A program made the translations under genes and the position numbers. The notes below the pieces were generated by a model that was not told the origin of the DNA, did no database searches, and was given only the letters and a program-made list of their open reading frames with translations. A stretch of 64,000 nucleotides of DNA from Rhodopseudomonas pseudopalustris (lineage in GTDB: Bacteria; Pseudomonadota; Alphaproteobacteria; Rhizobiales; Xanthobacteraceae), in contig NZ_FODT01000015.1 in assembly GCF_900110435.1 (NCBI RefSeq), positions 62,001-126,000 on the forward strand, given 5' to 3'. Every line of letters starts with the position of its first letter. The first letter of the stretch is position 1. Shown one piece after another: positions 38,596 to 47,200 of this stretch.

Positions 38596-38890
38596 CGCGT
38601 GCTTTGGGGCGGGCGCATCGCCGGGTCACGCTTGCTCGCCGCGGAATTGAAGACGCATCGATTCCAAGCTGCTCCGGTTAGCTTTCACTCCGTCAGTCGA
38701 CATCACTTTAGGTAAGGTCAGATCGGGCACTTTTATCTTAACGACCCTGCAAGGACCGCAGAGCTGTTGGAAATCCGAAACCGCTTCTTGACCGACCACG
38801 ACGCGAGCCAAAAATTTTGTGGTAGATGGTAACGGGCGCTACGCGCGGGACGGACACATTCAGCAACAAACCCAACCGAAGAGCGGCCAG
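38596..38890. other. Intergenic region, no gene recognised
   Basis: About 295 bases between the porin stop and the PilZ start; no open frame with a ribosome site is convincing. Confidence 0.4.
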
Positions 38891-39127
38891 ATGGAACGAC
38901 GTAAAAATCCGCGGCGGCGTGTCCTGAAGAAAGGATCAATTCAATTTGGGGCATCAGCCATTGATTGCCTCGTACGCAATGTCAGTTCGGTTGGCGCGAT
39001 GCTTGACGTCGAAAGTCCCGTTGGCATTCCGGTAGAGTTTGTGCTTGTCGTGCCAGTGGATGACATGCGCATGCGGTGCCGCATCATCTGGGCGAAGCAG
39101 AATCGATTGGGTGTTGAATTTCAATAG
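38891..39127 (+). CDS. PilZ domain protein (possible c-di-GMP receptor)
   Basis: A 78-residue single PilZ domain. The RxxxR-like start MERRKNPRRRVLKKGSIQF fits the c-di-GMP-binding N-terminal arginine motif. SSVGAMLDV corresponds to the DxSxxG region (here NVSSVGA), and the chain ends with the RIIWAKQNRLGVEFQ strand pair. ATG at 38891 is chosen because the arginine motif begins there; the upstream in-frame region looks non-coding. Short PilZ proteins act as signalling adaptors. No diguanylate cyclase lies nearby. Confidence 0.85.
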   Translation: MERRKNPRRRVLKKGSIQFGASAIDCLVRNVSSVGAMLDVESPVGIPVEFVLVVPVDDMRMRCRIIWAKQNRLGVEFQ

Positions 39128-39265
39128 CCGGCAATCCGCTCACTTCTCAACCGGTGCATGCTTTTGCCACGGCGAAAAGGATTGCGAGATCGCTTGACGC
39201 GCGTGCAAGCCCGTCAGCTATCACACCCGTCCGGGTAATAGAGGTTATTTTTCCGAACGCCGCGG

Positions 39266-39676
39266 TCACTGATTTCCAAACCGTGAAAGGACTTCAATAA
39301 CACGGCATTCCCTGATCCTGCCATGATCGCTACTTTCGACCATTGCGCGTAGTTCCTTTCGCAGCGCCGTCAATCGTGCTATTTTGTGCTCGACATCAGC
39401 AAGATGAGCACGCGCAATCTGATCGGCCTCTTCGCAAGGCTCCTCCGGTAAACCCGCAAGGGCCAGAAGCTGCCGGATTGAATCCAGATCGAACCCGAGT
39501 TCCTTGGCGTGGCGAATGAACTTGAGGCGCCGGACGTCCGTTTCTTTGTAGACTCGTCGGTTTTGTTCAGTTCGCGGTGGGGTGGGGACGAGGCCGATCT
39601 CCTCATAGTACCTGATCGTCGGCACGTTCATCCGCACCATCTCCGCAACCCTGCCGATGGACAGCTCGTCCTTCAT
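39266..39676 (-). CDS. MerR-family transcriptional regulator
   Basis: The 136-residue product has a MerR N-terminal winged helix (LSIGRVAEMVRMNVPTIRYYEEIGLV), a dimerisation helix and a ZntR/CueR-like C-terminal part. Metal ligands are incomplete. Cys81 (EPCEEA) and Cys124 (RECRVIEVL) match ZntR-type positions, but the central CC pair is replaced by SS (115-116) with a nearby His118. The inducer may therefore not be Zn2+. It is transcribed away from a palindrome at 39693-39709 that has the layout of its own operator, and towards the PilZ gene. Confidence 0.9.
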   Translation of the reverse strand: MKDELSIGRVAEMVRMNVPTIRYYEEIGLVPTPPRTEQNRRVYKETDVRRLKFIRHAKELGFDLDSIRQLLALAGLPEEPCEEADQIARAHLADVEHKIARLTALRKELRAMVESSDHGRIRECRVIEVLSRFGNQ

Positions 39677-39687
39677 CAGATTCAGCC

Positions 39688-39717
39688 TTGCTCCTCAAGT
39701 GACTTGAGGATGTAAGC
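39688..39717 (+). promoter_or_regulatory. Likely MerR-controlled promoter with 17-bp palindromic operator
   Basis: A perfect palindrome CCTCAAGTGACTTGAGG (39693-39709) lies between a possible -35 (TTGCTC, 39688-39693) and -10 (TAAGCT, 39712-39717). This is the geometry MerR regulators use. It faces the His-rich protein gene at 39812 and is 17 bases beyond the MerR start. Confidence 0.55.
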
Positions 39718-39811
39718 TCCTTTCTCGGTGACAAGCAAGGACCGAAAGGCCTCGATGGCCGAACGAGGTATTGCACGAAAGGTGCGTGCTTTTGGTTCAA
39801 GGGAGTAGCAC

Positions 39812-40003
39812 ATGCCCCAGGAAAAACCCGGTCAGCATCACGATCATCCGGGCCACAAACCGGGCGACGTCGATCAGCACGGCCATCGCGATAAGGCAGG
39901 CCAGAAGGAAGTTCCTGGCCAGCATCACGATCACCCAGGCCATAAGCCGGGTGACGTCGATCAGCATGGCCATCGCGACAAGGGCGGATCGGACAAGCGA
40001 TAG
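39812..40003 (+). CDS. Small histidine-rich tandem-repeat protein
   Basis: The 63-residue product is made of two near-identical units of about 28-30 residues, each with PGQHHDHPGHKPGDVDQHGH. The DNA is likewise duplicated (39828-39898 against 39918-39984). It is rich in His, Asp, Gly and Pro, with no enzyme motif and no signal peptide. A GGGAG site stands before the ATG. The MerR-type promoter at 39688 drives it, and a strong terminator follows at 40019. It probably binds a divalent metal such as Ni2+, Co2+ or Zn2+. Confidence 0.7.
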   Translation: MPQEKPGQHHDHPGHKPGDVDQHGHRDKAGQKEVPGQHHDHPGHKPGDVDQHGHRDKGGSDKR

Positions 40004-40018
40004 CCCTTTTCAACCCCA

Positions 40019-40050
40019 CCGTGGAGGGCGGACTCGCCCTCCACGGTTTT
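40019..40050 (+). terminator. Rho-independent terminator
   Basis: A perfect 12-bp stem (CCGTGGAGGGCG / CGCCCTCCACGG) with a GACT loop is followed by TTTT. It starts 16 bases after the His-rich protein stop codon and should end that short transcript. Confidence 0.9.
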
Positions 40051-40073
40051 CTCGGCGCGCCCGACATCAACTG

Positions 40074-40262
40074 ATGAGTTACAGAAGATCGAGAACTGCA
40101 TTTCTGGTCGGCGGCCTAATCGCTGTCCCACTGGCCGCGACGAACTTGGTCCTCGTGCTCAAGCGAATTTTCCCGGACAGCATCGCTGTGAATTTCATAG
40201 GCCCGGTGCTTTGCGTGCTCGGGGTTTTGCTATTGGTTATGTACCTCAGGCGCGAGCGATGA
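40074..40262 (+). CDS. Small two-helix membrane protein
   Basis: A 62-residue protein (MSYRRSRTAF start at 40074) has two hydrophobic stretches (LVGGLIAVPLAATNLVLVL and VNFIGPVLCVLGVLLLVMYL). It ends 40 bases before the NRAMP-type gene. No family is recognised. It has no clear ribosome site, so it is moderately supported. Confidence 0.45.
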   Translation: MSYRRSRTAFLVGGLIAVPLAATNLVLVLKRIFPDSIAVNFIGPVLCVLGVLLLVMYLRRER

Positions 40263-40302
40263 GCGGCGCTGCGAAAGTATCACCGACGGTCAGGAATACC
40301 GC

Positions 40303-41616
40303 TTGAGCGAAGCGCCGGAGACTTTAGACCCTGAAACAGAGCACCAGAGTCCGGTTGTCGGGACTTGCAAACCACGCCTGCTGAAAGTTCTTGGGCCTGG
40401 CCTCATTACAGGAGCTTCGGACGACGACCCCAGCGGCATCGCGACCTATAGCCAAGCGGGCGCTCAGTTTGGTTACGGCTTATCCTGGACGCTGCTTCTG
40501 ACGTTCCCCTTAATGACCGCTGTTCAGATGATCAGCGCCAGGATGGGCCGCACGACAGGCCGCGGTCTCGCAGGGCTCCTCCGTCAACACTACCCGAGTT
40601 ACGTCCTTCTCAGCATCGTCATTCCGCTGCTGATCGCAAATTCCATCAATATCGGCGCGGATCTTGGCGCCATGGCGGATGCCACGCGCCTGATCATTGG
40701 TGGGCCCCAAATTGTATACGTTCTTCTGTTCGCTGTGATCTCCACCGCGCTGCAAATCTTCATGCAATACACGCGCTACGTCGCCGTTTTGAAGTGGCTG
40801 GCTTTGATCCTGCTGGTCTACGTCGCGACGATGTTCATGGTCCAAGTGTCCTGGGGCGAAGCGCTATACCGGCTTGTGGTGCCGGACATTACGTGGAGCA
40901 AAGAGTATCTGACCACGCTGGTTGCGGTCTTCGGAACCACCATCAGCCCGTACCTGTTCTTCTGGCAGGCTTCTCAGGAAGCGGAAGACGTCCGCGAGCT
41001 GCCGAAGCGACGGCCGCTCACGCGCGCACCACAGCAAGCACCGGCGGCGCTTGCTAGGATCGAGCTTGATACGATCGCCGGCATGGGCATCTCCAACTTC
41101 ATTGCCCTCGCGATCATGATCACGACCGCAGCAACGCTGAACGTCGCAGGTGTCAAGGATGTCGAGACGTCGGCGCAGGCTGCCGAGGCGCTCCGCCCGA
41201 TCGCCGGCCCCCTGGCCGAATTGGTCTTTGCTCTCGGTGTGATTGGGACGGGTTTGCTCGCGATACCGGTGCTGGCTGGCTCGGCGGCCTATGCGGTTGG
41301 CGAAGCGCGAAAGTGGCCAGTCGGTCTGGCGCGTCAGCCCCTTGAAGCCAAAGCGTTCTACATAACGATCGCTGTTGCGACGCTGGTTGGCATGACACTT
41401 AATTTCACACCGATCAATCCGATCAAGGCTCTGTACTGGACCGCGGTGATCAACGGCGTGGTGGCGGTCCCCGTGATGGTCATCATGATGCTGATGTCAG
41501 CTCAGACGAAAATCATGGGTGAATTCACAGTGAAAGGTTGGCTCAAAGCGCTTGGCTGGTGCGCGACGGCCATCATGGCGGCGGCTGTGGCCGCGATGGC
41601 GGCGACCTCATTCTAA
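40303..41616 (+). CDS. NRAMP-family divalent metal transporter
   Basis: The 437-residue inner-membrane protein has about eleven helices. The TM1 metal site reads GPGLITGASDDDPSGI, where classic Nramps have DPGN; the related Asp/Pro pattern places it in the NRAMP-like group. The TM6 region (ALAIMITTAATLNVAGV) lacks the canonical methionine in an obvious position, so specificity could be Mg2+ or another metal rather than Mn2+/Fe2+. It starts at TTG 40303 after CAGGAA. Its MerR/His-rich neighbours hint at metal homeostasis. Confidence 0.88.
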   Translation: MSEAPETLDPETEHQSPVVGTCKPRLLKVLGPGLITGASDDDPSGIATYSQAGAQFGYGLSWTLLLTFPLMTAVQMISARMGRTTGRGLAGLLRQHYPSYVLLSIVIPLLIANSINIGADLGAMADATRLIIGGPQIVYVLLFAVISTALQIFMQYTRYVAVLKWLALILLVYVATMFMVQVSWGEALYRLVVPDITWSKEYLTTLVAVFGTTISPYLFFWQASQEAEDVRELPKRRPLTRAPQQAPAALARIELDTIAGMGISNFIALAIMITTAATLNVAGVKDVETSAQAAEALRPIAGPLAELVFALGVIGTGLLAIPVLAGSAAYAVGEARKWPVGLARQPLEAKAFYITIAVATLVGMTLNFTPINPIKALYWTAVINGVVAVPVMVIMMLMSAQTKIMGEFTVKGWLKALGWCATAIMAAAVAAMAATSF

Positions 41617-41739
41617 GTAGTTGCTCGCCGTCCACCGAGCGGCGATGTCATAGCGAAGGGCCGTACCGAGCACCGGAGCCAGAATCGCCGGCCGTTTCGC
41701 ATGTACTGCAGCATAACAGTTAAGAGATTTGCATCATAT

Positions 41740-43041
41740 CTATCGGCGATAGTCCCCCGGAAACACCATGTCCTGGTCGACAAGGACATTGAACTTGTAT
41801 CCAGGGCGGATTTCCAAAGTCGGCTGTACGTCCATGTTGCGCGAGATCGTGCGCTCGGCCATGCGTCCGAAAGTTTCTGCAAACGATCGCCGGGCCGCAT
41901 ATTCGGCGGTGTTCTGCATTCCGAACGCATTACGATCGCGCGGGATCGCCATCTCCGTGCCGGCGCCGATCAAGGCGATCAGGATCGCAGAGCCGAAGGT
42001 CTGCAGCAGTTTGCGGTCGACCTTGTCGCTGAAGCCGCCATAGCCCTGCGCATCCGTGCCGGCCATGCCGATGATCTGCAAGGTCGAGCCGTTCGGCAGG
42101 ATGATGTCGGTCCACACGACGAGCACGCGCGACTGGCCGAAGGAGACCTTGCTGTCGTAGCGCCCGAGCAGTCGCGTCCCCTGTGGGATGAGCAGGCGAT
42201 GGCCGGTCGCGCTATCGTACACGTTTTGAGACACCTGCGCTGTGATGCGCCCGGGAAGGTCGGAATTGATGCCGGTGATAAGAGTCGCCGGAATGACCGA
42301 GCCGCGCTTGAGTTCGAACGGCGATCGTTGCGGCACCACGGAGTTGGGCAGATAGCCGAGCTTGGTGAGGTCGCTGTTGAAGAAGCTCTCTTTCGATGTC
42401 TGCCCGTTCGGGTCGATGGGCTGCCCGGTCAAACCGGCGCGGAGCGCGGCCGCGTAAAGATCGGCCGCGCTCCCATTGCCAAGCGGGCTCGCGGCTCCCG
42501 GCCGTTGTTGCTGTTGTTGTGCCCCGGCGGGCGTCGCGGTCTGCAACTTGGCGAGGTTCACGCCAAGCGGTGAATCATAAGCGGTACTGTGCGCCTGAAT
42601 GCGCGCCATGCGCTGTCGGTGTTGCTCGCGCAGATACTGCTCACGCTGCTCGCGCTCGATGCGGGCGCGCCAGGCCTCCTCGGATTCGATCGCCGGCCCC
42701 TCGCGCACCGGCTGCGGAGCGGGGGTGAACGGGTTCGCCGCCGGTCGCTCGGGCGCCGGCGGAGGCGCGGGCTGGAAGACTTGCGCCGGCGTCGGGTCCT
42801 CGATGATGCCGTCTGGCACATTGCGCTTCATCGCATCGGCGTAGGTCGAGGCGGGACTCGATGGCGGACCGTCGGAACCGCGATCGCCGCGGAAATACAA
42901 TCCGCGCGTCGTGAGCCCATAGAGGATCACGCCAAAGAACAACACGACAAACACGATCGCAGCGATGACCGGCAGGCGGTTAAGACGACGGATCTTCGGC
43001 GCGGGTCCGCCGGCATTGAGATCAAGCGACTGCGCCATCAC
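41740..43041 (-). CDS. trbI: Conjugal transfer protein TrbI (VirB10-like)
   Basis: The 433-residue protein has a short cytoplasmic start, one membrane helix (RLPVIAAIVFVVLFFGVILYG, in pieces) and a Pro-rich periplasmic part with a Gln stretch. The C-terminal VirB10/TrbI beta-barrel region has RLLIPQGTRLLGRYDSKV and TLQIIGMAGTDAQGYGG. VirB10-type proteins span both membranes and gate the outer-membrane channel of a type IV secretion system. It is the last gene of the leftward trb operon; its start is 9 bases after trbH. Confidence 0.93.
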   Translation of the reverse strand: MMAQSLDLNAGGPAPKIRRLNRLPVIAAIVFVVLFFGVILYGLTTRGLYFRGDRGSDGPPSSPASTYADAMKRNVPDGIIEDPTPAQVFQPAPPPAPERPAANPFTPAPQPVREGPAIESEEAWRARIEREQREQYLREQHRQRMARIQAHSTAYDSPLGVNLAKLQTATPAGAQQQQQRPGAASPLGNGSAADLYAAALRAGLTGQPIDPNGQTSKESFFNSDLTKLGYLPNSVVPQRSPFELKRGSVIPATLITGINSDLPGRITAQVSQNVYDSATGHRLLIPQGTRLLGRYDSKVSFGQSRVLVVWTDIILPNGSTLQIIGMAGTDAQGYGGFSDKVDRKLLQTFGSAILIALIGAGTEMAIPRDRNAFGMQNTAEYAARRSFAETFGRMAERTISRNMDVQPTLEIRPGYKFNVLVDQDMVFPGDYRR

Positions 43042-43050
43042 CGTCCTCCG

Positions 43051-43488
43051 CTAACCGCGTTGCATTACCGACACGGGACTCGTCGGCTTCGCGCCCGAGG
43101 CCGTCACCGTATAGGCGCGGCCGAGATCGAGTTGCTGCGTCGACAGTCGCGCGAGGATCGTGCCATCGAGATTGTCGACGACATACGCAAGAGCGATCGC
43201 CTTCTGATCGGTTCGCTGATCGGTCGCGACCGCGTAGCCCCACCCGCGCAGCGCCGCCTCGAGCGCTTGGCCAAACGGCGAGCCGTCGGATTTCAGGATG
43301 ATGGTCCCGGTCGCCGGGCCGACATGCTCGGCGAGGCGGCTGACCATATCGCCGGCAATCGCGCTTGCAGCCGCCGGCGACAGCTCGACACGCGACGAGC
43401 TGGCGACAAGGCCTGGTCGGCCGAGCGTGCTGCACGCTCCGAGCAGCAGCGCGAACAGACCAACGGGGAAGACTCGACGCGTGATCAT
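43051..43488 (-). CDS. trbH: Conjugal transfer lipoprotein TrbH
   Basis: The 145-residue product starts with a lipoprotein signal ending in the lipobox LLGAC (Cys at about residue 18). Its body matches TrbH of Ti-type conjugation systems ([44 protein letters not shown]). TrbH sits in the envelope and helps assemble the mating channel, with an undefined role. The ATG is one base after the trbG stop, and its body ends close to trbI. Confidence 0.88.
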   Translation of the reverse strand: MITRRVFPVGLFALLLGACSTLGRPGLVASSSRVELSPAAASAIAGDMVSRLAEHVGPATGTIILKSDGSPFGQALEAALRGWGYAVATDQRTDQKAIALAYVVDNLDGTILARLSTQQLDLGRAYTVTASGAKPTSPVSVMQRG

Positions 43489-43489
43489 G

Positions 43490-44326
43490 TCATCCTCCCC
43501 GCCGGATCGTAATTTTCTCCTGAGTCCACCATCCGACGCCGGAGACGAGCACCGCTTCATCGATATGAAAGTCGACGATCATCATCGAGCCTTTCATGCG
43601 ATAGTTGACGATGCGGTTCTCGCCGCCCGAGATCGCGAAGAACACGGGCGCGTCCGCGCCGGCAAGCGATGACGGAAACTGGATGTAGGTCTTCTGCCCG
43701 TCAGAGTAGACGCGCGTCGGCCGCCAGCTCGCATTGCCGCTCACGTAGTAGGCGAAGTCGAGTTGCTCGGCCGGGACGTCGGCGCCGGGGATCGTGCTCG
43801 CCTCGAGGCGCGCGTTGATGTCCGCCATCCGCGCACCAACGCCCTCAGGATATTCGAAAGCGACCCGCGCCATGTATTGCGTCGCGTGCGATTTGAGCTG
43901 GAGGTGATAAGTGCGCCGCGACGTGGTGACGACCATCGAGGTCACGAGGCCGGGTTCTGACGGCTTGACGATCAGGTGAATCGCCTGCCCGCCCGGTGCG
44001 CCCGACGTCGCCGGCTCGACCTTCCACCTCACGGTGTCACCGACGAGGACGTCCCGCACAACCTCTCCCGGCTGAAGCTCGATATCGCACACCTGCAATG
44101 GCGAACACACGATGGACGGCTGGATCTCGCCATAGAGAAAGATCACTTTGCCGTCCGGCCCGTGCGTCACCAGGCCTGGCGCGGCCCGCCAGCGTCCCGA
44201 CAGATGCGTGCCCTTCGCCTCATTCCGGTTCAGCCGCTGCGCGGCGGCATGATCGATCATGACAGTTGTAAATGCAGCCGCAAACGCGATGGCGATGAGG
44301 GGCAGTCCGGATCGGCTCGATGTCAT
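43490..44326 (-). CDS. trbG: Conjugal transfer protein TrbG (VirB9-like)
   Basis: This 278-residue periplasmic protein has a signal peptide ([20 protein letters not shown] then AAAQ). The VirB9/TrbG domain contains [39 protein letters not shown] and the C-terminal [17 protein letters not shown]. VirB9 proteins form the outer-membrane core with VirB7 and VirB10. The gene lies in the trbF-G-H-I order. Confidence 0.93.
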   Translation of the reverse strand: MTSSRSGLPLIAIAFAAAFTTVMIDHAAAQRLNRNEAKGTHLSGRWRAAPGLVTHGPDGKVIFLYGEIQPSIVCSPLQVCDIELQPGEVVRDVLVGDTVRWKVEPATSGAPGGQAIHLIVKPSEPGLVTSMVVTTSRRTYHLQLKSHATQYMARVAFEYPEGVGARMADINARLEASTIPGADVPAEQLDFAYYVSGNASWRPTRVYSDGQKTYIQFPSSLAGADAPVFFAISGGENRIVNYRMKGSMMIVDFHIDEAVLVSGVGWWTQEKITIRRGG

Positions 44327-44348
44327 GACTGTTTACTCCGCAGCCTTT

Positions 44349-45011
44349 TCACAATTGCGCCGTCCAGTCGAAGTCGCGCAGGTAAAGACCAATGGGATTG
44401 AGACGGATGGTCTGCTCGTCCTGGGGCGGCGTCAGCACCACGGTCGCGACACCGCGAAAGCGGCGCGTCGAGAGCTCCTTGCCGCGACGATCGCGCTCGA
44501 TCTCGGCCCAGTCGATCTGGTAGCTCTGGTTTGAGAGCGCGACGACGTTGCTGACCTCGATGGAGACGGTCGCCGTCCGCGCCTTGTTGAAGGGCGAGTT
44601 CGCACGAAACCAGGCGTTGACCTTCTCGGTCGCAGGATCTGCGGTGCGCAGCAGCGCATAAGTCCGGTCGATATATTGCTTCTGGACCGCGGTGTCGGGT
44701 GAGACCGACCTGAAATTGCTGACGAAGCCCGCCAGCGTCGCCCGCACGACGCGCGCGTCGGCATATTCGATCTGCTGCGGAAAGCCCGCGGTGACAGCGC
44801 TGCCGAGCTTGTCCACTTCTATGATGTACGGGACGAGCTTGACCTGCGTGCTCTGATAGAGCGCGTAAGACGTCGCGATCACCGCCAACGCCATCCCGGT
44901 GATGCCGACGATGCGCCAAGCGGCCGCGGCCTTCACATAGGAGCCGTAGCGCTCATTCCATTCCTGCCGTGCCGCGAGATATGGATTCTCCGGTGTCGTC
45001 TGCCTCGCCAT
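44349..45011 (-). CDS. trbF: Conjugal transfer protein TrbF (VirB8-like)
   Basis: The 220-residue product has a cytosolic N-terminus ([20 protein letters not shown]), a membrane helix ([20 protein letters not shown]) and a periplasmic VirB8/TrbF domain ending in [12 protein letters not shown]. VirB8-like proteins dimerise as assembly sites in the inner membrane. The [12 protein letters not shown] opening is characteristic of TrbF. Confidence 0.93.
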   Translation of the reverse strand: MARQTTPENPYLAARQEWNERYGSYVKAAAAWRIVGITGMALAVIATSYALYQSTQVKLVPYIIEVDKLGSAVTAGFPQQIEYADARVVRATLAGFVSNFRSVSPDTAVQKQYIDRTYALLRTADPATEKVNAWFRANSPFNKARTATVSIEVSNVVALSNQSYQIDWAEIERDRRGKELSTRRFRGVATVVLTPPQDEQTIRLNPIGLYLRDFDWTAQL

Positions 45012-45029
45012 CCCCCACCCTCGCCGCCC

Positions 45030-46220
45030 CTATTGGCGTTCATCGGCATTGTTGTTGCGTTGCCCCGATTGCGACCTGTTTCTGCGTTCATGGAGCTTCG
45101 CGTTGGCAAGCCCCAGCGTCGACGCACCCCACGTCCCCGGAACGCCGATTGCTTTGTCGCGCGCCGCGGACGAAAGCGCGCCGCCGGCTGCGCCGATCGC
45201 GTCGCTCATGCCCCTGAGCGCTGCCGCCCCGAACGAGGCGCCGCCTGTACGCGCGTCGGAATAGCTCGCCGCTCCCATCCGGGCCGCGCCTGCGCCAAGC
45301 GATGCGGCGCCGGCCGCCATCGAGCCCGCGCCTGCGGCGAATGCGGCCGCCTGGCTGCCAGCTCGTATCGCCTCCATGCCACTCGAAACCGACGCGCCCT
45401 GCACCACGCCTTGAATGATGTTCGGCACGTACATCGCGATCATGAACACTACGACGGAGATGCCGGCGATCGCGAGCGTCGACAGGAACTGGTCGCCGGT
45501 CGACGGCGAATTCGCGAGGTTGACCAGAACCTCTGAGCCGATGCGTGCGATCATCACCAGCGCCATCAGCTTCATGCCGACAGAAAACGCATAGATGAGA
45601 TAGCGGACCGCAAAATCCTTGGTGAACGACGATCCGCCAAGTCCGAGCATGATCATGCCGGCAAGCAGGCCGACATACATCTCCACCATCACCGCCACGA
45701 AGATCGCCGCGACCAGCGCGAAGGCGACGACGACGACAATCATGGCGAACACCGCCGCGATCGCCAGCGCATTGTCCTGAAACAATCCGAACTGCGCCTT
45801 CGACGACAGCGCCGAAGCGACCTTCAGGCCGGCATTGAACACGTTGGCGGGCGATGCGCCGGCGCCGCCGGCGCCGATCTGAAACAGGCTGTCGACCACG
45901 GCCTTGGCGAACGCCGGTCCCTGCTCGAGGATGAAAGCGAACAGGCCGATGAACAGAATGCGTCGCACGAGCTCGCTAAACCAAGTATCGAGCGAGGCTG
46001 CCTGCAGCCCAAGCCAAACTGCCGCGATGCCGATCTCGATGCCGGCAAGAATCCAGAACAGCGAACGCGCCGCCTGCAGGATTGTGGTTTCCCATCCCTT
46101 CGCGGCCGTGACCACCTCGTTTTCCAGGTTCGTCAGCAGGCTGCCGTCTTGCGCCAGCGCCGGCGACGCGACCAGAAGCAGTGCGGCGATCGTCAGCAGG
46201 AGGCGATTCGGTGTCGGCAT
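45030..46220 (-). CDS. trbL: Conjugal transfer protein TrbL (VirB6-like)
   Basis: This 396-residue polytopic membrane protein is VirB6-like, with a signal (LLLTIAALLLVASPALAQ), six or more helices, and TSFTKDF-like SSFTKDFAVRYLIYAFSVGMKL. A long Ala/Gly-rich C-terminal tail and a basic Asn/Gln-rich end (RRNRSQSGQRNNNADERQ) are typical of TrbL. It forms part of the inner-membrane channel. The start MPTPNRLLL at 46220 is preferred over ATG at 46226. Confidence 0.93.
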   Translation of the reverse strand: MPTPNRLLLTIAALLLVASPALAQDGSLLTNLENEVVTAAKGWETTILQAARSLFWILAGIEIGIAAVWLGLQAASLDTWFSELVRRILFIGLFAFILEQGPAFAKAVVDSLFQIGAGGAGASPANVFNAGLKVASALSSKAQFGLFQDNALAIAAVFAMIVVVVAFALVAAIFVAVMVEMYVGLLAGMIMLGLGGSSFTKDFAVRYLIYAFSVGMKLMALVMIARIGSEVLVNLANSPSTGDQFLSTLAIAGISVVVFMIAMYVPNIIQGVVQGASVSSGMEAIRAGSQAAAFAAGAGSMAAGAASLGAGAARMGAASYSDARTGGASFGAAALRGMSDAIGAAGGALSSAARDKAIGVPGTWGASTLGLANAKLHERRNRSQSGQRNNNADERQ

Positions 46221-46229
46221 GATCACGCC

Positions 46230-46400
46230 TTACTCCTTCCAGCGTGGACGCATCGGCTGTCCGCCGCTCGTGTCGTAGTCCGGCTTGGTCTCAAAGAACC
46301 GGGACGGCTTCTGGCTCGACGACGGACCGAGGCCAAACCAGACGCCACCGCCGGCGAGCACGACGATCGCGACAATGAGAACGATGTGAAGCGGTCTCAC
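46230..46400 (-). CDS. trbK: Small TrbK-like protein (putative entry exclusion)
   Basis: A 56-codon frame starts at GTG 46400, overlapping the trbJ stop by 4 bases, and ends just before trbL. It encodes one N-terminal membrane helix (PLHIVLIVAIVVLAGGGVWF) and a polar tail ending TSGGQPMRPRWKE. Size, position between trbJ and trbL, and one-helix form match TrbK-type entry exclusion proteins, which stop transfer into cells that already carry the plasmid. The C-terminal TSGGQ-x-M-x-PRW repeats that of trbJ (see findings). Confidence 0.7.
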   Translation of the reverse strand: MRPLHIVLIVAIVVLAGGGVWFGLGPSSSQKPSRFFETKPDYDTSGGQPMRPRWKE

Positions 46401-47200
46401 CAGCGCGGCTCCATCGTCTGGCCGCCGGAGGTCGACGGCGCGGTCGAGGTGAAGAACTGGTCGCGACGCGCCTGCGCGAGATCGTCCTTGGCCTGCTGCG
46501 ATTGATACCAGGTCCCCATCATCGTCACCTGCTGCGAGAACAGGCCGCGCAGCTTCTGCATCTGGGCGACTTGCTGGGCAGCGATCTGATGCCCGACCTG
46601 CAGCGCCTTCATCTGGCCATCCGCGCTTTGCGACAATCCGCGAAGCTGGCCCATCGTCGCTTCCTCCGAAGTGAACTGATCGGACGTCAGGCCTGCCGCC
46701 TTCAAGCTTGCGCCGATGGTGTCGCGGTTCGTTGTCGACCAGCCCTGCCAGGTCGACGAGAAGGTCGAACCCGTCGGTAGGTTGGTCTTGAAATCGGCGT
46801 AGCTTTTGAATCGCTGCTTCAGGACGTCATCGGCATTGCCCATCGAGAAGGCGATGCCCTGCCCCTGGCCAACGAGGTTGCGCAGCTGGTTCAGGTCTTG
46901 CTCGACCTGCCCCCAAATATGCTGCGGAAGCTGCGCAGTGTTCTGCAGCATATTCTCGTAAATCTTGAGCTGGTTCTGAATCTGTTGCGCAAGCTGCGTG
47001 ATTTGCGTGATCTGATTGTTAATCTGCTCGGTCGATTTGCCGACCACCGCGATCAGCTCGGAATTGTTGAGGAGCTGCGTCCATTCGGTCGCGCCACCTC
47101 CGATCGCGCCGCCGCCACCGGCCGCAGCGGGCGTCGCCGCGATGACGCAAGACAATACCGCGATGATTGTGGGGTTACGCTGACAACTGCATGTCGGCAT
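46397..47200 (-). CDS. trbJ: Conjugal transfer protein TrbJ (VirB5-like)
   Basis: The 267-residue exported protein has a signal peptide (IIAVLSCVIAATPAAAG). A long helical, Gln/Asn-rich body follows (STEQINNQITQITQLAQQIQ, KIYENMLQNTAQLPQHIW). This is the VirB5/TrbJ pattern, a minor pilus or adhesion component. ATG at 47200 overlaps the end of trbE by 26 bases. The C-terminus (TSGGQTMEPRW) is nearly the same as that of the following trbK product. Confidence 0.9.
   Translation of the reverse strand: MPTCSCQRNPTIIAVLSCVIAATPAAAGGGGAIGGGATEWTQLLNNSELIAVVGKSTEQINNQITQITQLAQQIQNQLKIYENMLQNTAQLPQHIWGQVEQDLNQLRNLVGQGQGIAFSMGNADDVLKQRFKSYADFKTNLPTGSTFSSTWQGWSTTNRDTIGASLKAAGLTSDQFTSEEATMGQLRGLSQSADGQMKALQVGHQIAAQQVAQMQKLRGLFSQQVTMMGTWYQSQQAKDDLAQARRDQFFTSTAPSTSGGQTMEPRW

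Noticed and set aside
19828-40000. Possible tRNA or CRISPR array
   Set aside because: No tRNA-like cloverleaf and no regular short repeat with spacers was seen; the duplicated unit at 39828-39984 is a coding repeat in the His-rich protein gene.
42589-43512. A 307-codon plus-strand frame across trbI and trbH
   Set aside because: It is antisense to two recognised trb genes and is Arg-rich with no motif.
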